NCBI GenBank assembly: GCA_017446225.1
Contig: JAFSRH010000020.1
Coordinates: forward strand, 1 to 35,488
Length of the DNA stretch: 35,488 nucleotides
Origin: Oscillibacter sp.
GTDB taxonomy: Bacteria; Bacillota; Clostridia; Oscillospirales; Oscillospiraceae
Direction: 5' to 3'
Both the position numbers and the translations under genes were made by a program. A model generated the notes under the pieces. The model was not told the DNA's origin and made no database searches. It saw only the letters and a program-made list of their open reading frames with translations. Within the stretch, counting starts at the first letter, position 1, and the number at the start of each line of letters is the position of its first letter. Positions 31,634 to 35,488 of the stretch are shown piece after piece.

Positions 31634-32857
31634 ATGGCACGCTTTACCATCCCCCGCGATATCTACCACGGGAAAGGCGCATTGGAAACGCTCAGGACCT
31701 TTCAGGGAAAAAAGGCGATCATCTGTGTGGGCGGCGGCTCTATGAAACGCTTCGGCTTTCTGGACCGGGCGGAAAGCTATCTGAAAGAAGCCGGTATGGA
31801 AGTCCGCGTTTTTGACGGCATTGAGTCGGACCCGTCCGTAGATACCGTCATGCGGGGCGCGGAAGTCATGCGGGAGTTCGGACCCGACTGGATTGTCGCC
31901 ATTGGCGGCGGCTCTCCGATTGACGCGGCCAAGGCCATGTGGATTAAGTACGAGTACCCCGACTGCACGTTCGAGGATATGTGCAAGGTGTTCGGGATTC
32001 CGGAACTCCGGAAGAAAGCGCGTTTCTGCGCGGTCTCGTCCACTTCCGGCACCGCCACCGAAGTGACGGCCTTTTCCATCATCACGGACTACAACAAGGG
32101 AATCAAATATCCCATCGCCGACTTTGAGATTACGCCGGACGTGGCGATTGTCGATCCGGAACTGGCCGAAACCATGCCCAAAAAACTGGTCGCGCATACC
32201 GGCATGGACGCCATCACGCACGCGATTGAGGCGTATGTCTCCACCGCGCACTGTGACTTTACCGACCCGCTGGCCATTCATGCCATTGAAATGATTCAGG
32301 CCGATTTGATACCGTCCTATAACGGCGATATGTCCGCCCGGGACCGTATGCACAACGCCCAGTGTCTGGCCGGTATCGCCTTCTCCAACGCCCTGCTCGG
32401 CATTGTCCATTCCATGGCCCACAAGACGGGCGCCATCTTCGCCGACTGCGGCGCGCACATCATTCACGGCGCGGCCAACGCGATGTACCTGCCGAAAGTT
32501 ATCGCGTTTAACGCGAAAGACCCGGAAGCGAAAAAGCGTTACGGCGTCATTGTGGACTACATGGGCATTGCGCCGAAAGACGCGCCGGATGACGAAAAAG
32601 TTTCCGCGCTGATTGCGCATCTGCGCGGAATGAACAACGCGTTGAACATCCCCCACGGTATCAAACATTACGGCGCGGACAGTTACCCGTGCGAACAGGG
32701 CTTTGTGCCGGAAAACGTCTTTCTGGAACGCCTCCACGACATTGCCGTCAACGCCATTGCGGACGCGTGCACCGGCTCCAATCCGCGTCAGCCCTCCGTG
32801 GAAGAGATGGAAAAACTGCTCAAGTGCTGTTATTACGACACGCCGGTCGAGTTCTGA
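31634..32857 (+). CDS. Iron-containing alcohol dehydrogenase
   Basis: 407 residues. A group III NAD(P)-dependent dehydrogenase, reducing an aldehyde to an alcohol or the reverse. Seen: the nucleotide-binding GGGSPIDAAKAMW (near 94-106), STSGTATEVTAFSII, metal ligands within GMDAITHAIEAYV, HSMAHKTGA and HIIHGAANAMYLP. The closest types by motif are the clostridial butanol/propanediol dehydrogenase-like enzymes; the substrate cannot be fixed. The true start is the ATG at 31634 (GGAGGAG 7 nt upstream, MARFTIPRDIYHG); the frame is open upstream through the promoter. A single-gene unit closed by a strong terminator. Confidence 0.95.
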   Translation: MARFTIPRDIYHGKGALETLRTFQGKKAIICVGGGSMKRFGFLDRAESYLKEAGMEVRVFDGIESDPSVDTVMRGAEVMREFGPDWIVAIGGGSPIDAAKAMWIKYEYPDCTFEDMCKVFGIPELRKKARFCAVSSTSGTATEVTAFSIITDYNKGIKYPIADFEITPDVAIVDPELAETMPKKLVAHTGMDAITHAIEAYVSTAHCDFTDPLAIHAIEMIQADLIPSYNGDMSARDRMHNAQCLAGIAFSNALLGIVHSMAHKTGAIFADCGAHIIHGAANAMYLPKVIAFNAKDPEAKKRYGVIVDYMGIAPKDAPDDEKVSALIAHLRGMNNALNIPHGIKHYGADSYPCEQGFVPENVFLERLHDIAVNAIADACTGSNPRQPSVEEMEKLLKCCYYDTPVEF

Positions 32858-32880
32858 CTTCCATATTGCCATACCTGCGC

Positions 32881-32914
32881 AAAGCAACGGGACGGATAAC
32901 GTCCCGTTGCTTTT
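32881..32914. terminator. Strong bidirectional terminator
   Basis: Perfect 14-bp stem (32881-32894 with 32900-32913), 5-nt loop GATAA, ending in TTTT on the plus strand and TTT on the minus strand. It separates the dehydrogenase gene from the convergent pilin-like cluster. Confidence 0.93.
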
Positions 32915-32969
32915 CCGTTTCCCGCGCGCGGAGCCGGGAAGATGACAGGATTGCCGTAAGCGGAATCCG

Positions 32970-33737
32970 TCAAGGCTGTTCGGGTTGTACCTCTTGAACA
33001 GGAATGACATCAAACGTTTTGCTTTGCAAAAGCGCGGCTTTACTTGTGTCCAAAAGTTCCTCTTCCCTTTTGCCCGATCCGTCATAAATTTTGATGGTAA
33101 CGGTATATTTGCTGATTTTATTATTGTCACTGATTACGGGTTTCAGTGCAATGGTCGCGCACATAGGATCCACGGGGGGCGAACCTTTGGTTTTATGGCC
33201 GGAATAATCCTGCGAACTGGTCAAAGGCGTGTAATAGTAATAGTCGGTCGTTTCGCTCTGGCGTATAATTTCCCCCGCTTGATTAGAAGTTGAACAGGAG
33301 GCCCATATCATTTTGTCTCCCGTATCTTCTTTGTCTCCCGTATCTTCCATGGGTGGATCAATAGGAGAATCAGGTGGTATTGGTTCCCGATATTTCGTAG
33401 CGTCCCATTTTCCAACGCCATACTCAGTCAGTAAGCCGTTGATTTCTTTGACTCCACTTTTAAACTTAAATGCGCCTTCTTCCTGCTTATACGCTGTTGT
33501 ATAAGTCAGGTCGTTTCGCACCACGGCGGAGAGCGTGTCCAGAAGGACAATGGCCTGACTGTTTCGGGTCTGCTGTTTGAGCTGTTTTACGCCAAGGGCC
33601 AGCGTATCGGTAATAAGTCCCGTGCAGAGCGCGAGAATGAGCGTTACGAAAATCATTTCCAGATAGGAAAAGCCTCCGTGACCGCCGGCCTTTTTCCGTA
33701 CGGCGCGTGTGAAAAAAGACTTAGTTTTGTTTTTCAT
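32970..33737 (-). CDS. Prepilin-type protein (minor pseudopilin)
   Basis: 255 residues. The N-terminal class III signal is clear: a basic leader, cut after Gly22, then FSYLEMIFVTLILALCTGL with Glu at mature position 5 and a hydrophobic helix. Such proteins are processed by prepilin peptidase and join a type IV pilus or type II-like pseudopilus. The rest is a soluble head of unknown type with a short Pro/Asp-rich loop (residues 118-140) that contains EDTGDK twice in tandem. A GGAGGAGGCGG site precedes the ATG, which overlaps the preceding gene by 17 nt. Codon use is more AT-rich than in the metabolic genes. Confidence 0.82.
   Translation of the reverse strand: MKNKTKSFFTRAVRKKAGGHGGFSYLEMIFVTLILALCTGLITDTLALGVKQLKQQTRNSQAIVLLDTLSAVVRNDLTYTTAYKQEEGAFKFKSGVKEINGLLTEYGVGKWDATKYREPIPPDSPIDPPMEDTGDKEDTGDKMIWASCSTSNQAGEIIRQSETTDYYYYTPLTSSQDYSGHKTKGSPPVDPMCATIALKPVISDNNKISKYTVTIKIYDGSGKREEELLDTSKAALLQSKTFDVIPVQEVQPEQP
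33313..33348. repeat. 18-bp tandem repeat inside the prepilin-type gene
   Basis: Two direct copies of 18 bp (33313-33330 and 33331-33348), 17 of 18 bases alike, encode the doubled EDTGDK. The unit is a multiple of three, so a change of copy number would keep the frame. Confidence 0.9.
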
Positions 33738-34068
33738 AGTAATAAAAAACCGCCTCCTCCTTTTCGTTTGTGTCTTTGTTTACACGCCATGTGATTGCTC
33801 CTTTAACTTTAACGGATGATATATCATTATTTAATTGAATTTCAGCGTTTTCAAAAATAACAGTAACAGATTCATACCGAGCGCTGGCATTACCAGCGTC
33901 ATCGGACCCAGTGGACCCGCCCATGTCGGCGAAAGTTTCCGCCTGCTGGTTAAGCCGCGCGGCGGAGACAATCGCGCCGGACAACATCAGCATTCCCAGA
34001 GCGATAATCAGCATGGAAATTAACAGTTCCACGAGCGTTTCCCCGTTGCCGCGTTTTAACTTCTTCAT
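33721..34068 (-). CDS. Small prepilin-type protein
   Basis: 115 residues from the ATG at 34068 (GAGGGA 8 nt upstream; the frame is open to 34137). Leader MKKLKRGNG is cut after Gly9, leaving ETLVELLISMLIIALGMLML: Glu at mature position 5, with Glu instead of the usual Phe/Met at position 1. A short beta-rich head follows. It resembles PilV/PulI-like minor pilins. It starts 23 nt after the PilX-like gene and overlaps the next pilin gene by 17 nt, so the set is one operon. Confidence 0.8.
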   Translation of the reverse strand: MKKLKRGNGETLVELLISMLIIALGMLMLSGAIVSAARLNQQAETFADMGGSTGSDDAGNASARYESVTVIFENAEIQLNNDISSVKVKGAITWRVNKDTNEKEEAVFYYYEKQN

Positions 34069-34090
34069 AAGCCGTCCCTCTTTCCGTTTC

Positions 34091-34705
34091 CTATCCCCCG
34101 AGACTGGTTTGCACATCAAACGGAACATTGTAAACATCCGGGGAAGCTGTCGGAGTAATGTTTGTTTGGGGCGTGATGGTCATAATCATGTTATAACCTG
34201 ATTTAAATCGTACAGTAAACACAGGCGCTTGAAGCGAAATCGAAACCGGAGGGTCAGTTCCCGGGTACGTATACGTCAAGGGCACCGTTTTTTTCGCCGT
34301 AACAGTAAATTTTACCTCGCCGAAAGTTTCTTCAATCGCTTTGTTCAGGTCGTTATCTGAGGTAGTGCCTTTCACCTTCCAAGTAAAAGACTGTTCGGGC
34401 TGATTCAAGCTATCCAGCAGAATCTTTCGAATGATATCATTGCCAGAATTCCACGAAATGGATCCCGTGGGGTTTACTTGAAACGTTATCTGGCTGTCCG
34501 TCACGGCCTTCCGAATCATCGTTGCGGCGGGACGGACCGACAAATAAGCCTGCTCATCGACTTGTGAGGCGCGGACGCCCTGCGCGGCCGTCAGGGACGC
34601 GTTGACCATCACGTAACTGAACAGGGCCATGATCAGGAATACCACCAGCGCAAAAACCACCGTCACGCCGTTGCGCGCGCGTAACTTGCGGCGTATTTCG
34701 TTCAC
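34091..34705 (-). CDS. PilX-like membrane-anchored pilus assembly protein
   Basis: 204 residues with a GTG start at 34705, behind AAGGAGG at good spacing. The N-terminus MNEIRRKLRARNGVTVVFALVVFLIMALFSYVMVNAS is split here in function: a basic leader, then one hydrophobic helix. It resembles pilins in layout but has no Glu at the fifth position, as in PilX-type proteins. The remaining 165 residues are a beta-rich extracytoplasmic domain with no family I recognise. It is in line with two prepilin-type genes downstream and a secreted-like partial gene upstream. Confidence 0.72.
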   Translation of the reverse strand: MNEIRRKLRARNGVTVVFALVVFLIMALFSYVMVNASLTAAQGVRASQVDEQAYLSVRPAATMIRKAVTDSQITFQVNPTGSISWNSGNDIIRKILLDSLNQPEQSFTWKVKGTTSDNDLNKAIEETFGEVKFTVTAKKTVPLTYTYPGTDPPVSISLQAPVFTVRFKSGYNMIMTITPQTNITPTASPDVYNVPFDVQTSLGG

Positions 34706-34726
34706 GGTTCCGCCTCCTTCCGGACC

Positions 34727-34764
34727 GCGTTCCGTCCCCCGCGCCTCCGCGGGAGACGGAACGC
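34727..34764 (-). repeat. Long stem-loop between genes of the pilin-like operon
   Basis: GCGTTCCGTC then CCCGCG pair with CGCGGG then GACGGAACGC (16 bp, one mismatch, loop CCTC). No T-run follows on the minus strand, so it is more likely an mRNA stability or processing element than a terminator. Confidence 0.75.
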
Positions 34765-34774
34765 CTGATTGAAT

Positions 34775-35488
34775 TTACGTCTGCGCGACCTTCGCCGTGG
34801 CCGGGACGGGAGACGTCCACGTGCCGACAGGGTCTTCCGCGCCCGTCCGCCGGAGTTCCAGCGTGGCCGTAACCTCATACTTTCCGGTGGCGATTGTGGG
34901 CGTCTGATTCTGCTGTTCGGACGTGTCCGAACTCCGTATGACGGCGTATTCCGTGTCGCCCGACTTATAGGACAATGTCAGCGTCATATAGTAATTGTTG
35001 CCGCTGTCGTCCTTACCGCTCAACAGGGACGGGACGCCCGAACCGCGCCGCAACGGGGCCAGTACATCGTCGGCGGTCATGTAGCCCACGTCCGCCACGT
35101 CCGGGACCTTGTCCGCACGGAACGTATAGTACAAGTCCACGACTTTTCCCTTTGTCGGGTCGAATGTGCCATTGTTTTCCGGCCTGTCCACGGTCAAGGG
35201 ACCCGTAATTTCTGTGGTTTCCGCCGTGGTTTCCAGATTTGCCACGGCCGTTTCTGCCGTAAGGGCTTTGTCGAGCTGATAGCCGTTGAGGCTGGCGGCG
35301 AGCTGGACCGACTGCGCCATGGTCGCGTTGACATCGTTCCGGGCGGTCAGTTCAAGGCTCCCTTCCTCGGTCTCGAACGTCACGTACTCGCGTACGCGGT
35401 ACTGCCAGCGTTCGCCCTTGACGTAGTAGAAGTCGAACGTGTACCCGGGTTGAATCGTGTACGGGATGAGGTTGGAGACGGGATAATA
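34775..35488 (-). CDS. Pilin-cluster protein, C-terminal part only (runs off right edge)
   Basis: The frame is open from the window edge to the TAA at 34775, about 237 residues, without its start (a GTG at 35383 has in-frame coding sequence before it and is not the start). The sequence is Thr/Ser/Asp-rich and beta-like, with YYPVSNLIPYTIQPGYTF near the edge and no membrane segment in the visible part. It looks like the extracytoplasmic head of another pilin-type or secreted protein; I do not recognise the family. It is the first visible gene of the leftward pilin-like operon. Confidence 0.75.
   Translation of the reverse strand, partial: YYPVSNLIPYTIQPGYTFDFYYVKGERWQYRVREYVTFETEEGSLELTARNDVNATMAQSVQLAASLNGYQLDKALTAETAVANLETTAETTEITGPLTVDRPENNGTFDPTKGKVVDLYYTFRADKVPDVADVGYMTADDVLAPLRRGSGVPSLLSGKDDSGNNYYMTLTLSYKSGDTEYAVIRSSDTSEQQNQTPTIATGKYEVTATLELRRTGAEDPVGTWTSPVPATAKVAQT

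Noticed and set aside
31496-33130. 544-codon minus-strand frame opposite the alcohol dehydrogenase
   Set aside because: Runs through the strong terminator at 32881-32914 and both promoters; shadow of the dehydrogenase gene.
1-35488. T-box, SAM or other named riboswitch, tRNA, CRISPR array, transposase
   Set aside because: I looked in the long gaps for the T-box GGTGG core, tRNA clover-leaf ends and regular repeats and saw none; a covariance-model scan would be decisive.

Overview
The window looks like chromosomal DNA of a GC-rich anaerobic Firmicute (class Clostridia; an Oscillospiraceae-like gut bacterium is my best guess, from gene content and not from a search). Reasons: strong AGGAGG-type ribosome binding sites, sigma-A promoters of TTGACA-17/18-TATAAT form, a glgB-glgC-glgD-glgA-glgP operon with the Firmicute-specific GlgC/GlgD pair, RNase J, long-form HPF, a holB-ricT pair, LuxS, and an iron-dependent alcohol dehydrogenase. 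No tRNA, rRNA, CRISPR array, insertion sequence or phage gene was seen.

Layout. 1-266 is the start of an unknown gene running off the left edge. 508-2154 is an acyl-CoA/AMP ligase with its own promoter, converging on a three-gene alpha-galactoside block read leftwards (binding lipoprotein, AraC-type activator, GH27 alpha-galactosidase; 5715-2198). 5953-9204 reads rightwards: acetate kinase, a membrane-anchored NERD nuclease-like protein, MTA/SAH nucleosidase and LuxS (the last two recycle S-adenosylhomocysteine and make the AI-2 precursor). 12101-9276 is a large secreted protein with a seven-blade RCC1 propeller joined to a papain-like cysteine-peptidase-like domain. rnj (RNase J) and serC form a leftward pair with a roughly 300-nt leader, divergent from hpf and an unusual HATPase that has lost its phospho-accepting histidine. 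A DEAD-box helicase and a small XRE regulator diverge from an AT-rich island. 27690-19059 is the glycogen operon. 31451-27914 carries holB, ricT, a Cof-type HAD phosphatase and a class-I glutamine-amidotransferase-like hydrolase. 31634-32857 is a NAD-linked iron alcohol dehydrogenase. The right edge (35488-32970) is a leftward cluster of prepilin-like and PilX-like genes, cut by the window end.

How the genes fit together. The window is mainly central and storage metabolism: uptake and cleavage of alpha-galactosides, glycogen synthesis and breakdown, and acetate and alcohol formation as fermentation ends. Around it sit RNA turnover and ribosome hibernation genes (RNase J, RicT, HPF, helicase) that usually tune gene expression to growth state. 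The surface-directed parts (RCC1-peptidase protein, pilin-like cluster) show a more AT-rich, less biased codon use than the metabolic genes.

Most unusual points: the RCC1-peptidase fusion, the His-less kinase-like protein beside hpf, charged disordered tails on GlgA, GlgB and RicT, palindromes placed inside or beside many promoters, and an in-frame tandem repeat in a prepilin-like gene. I did not find a clear-cut new defence or signalling system; these are leads, not proofs.
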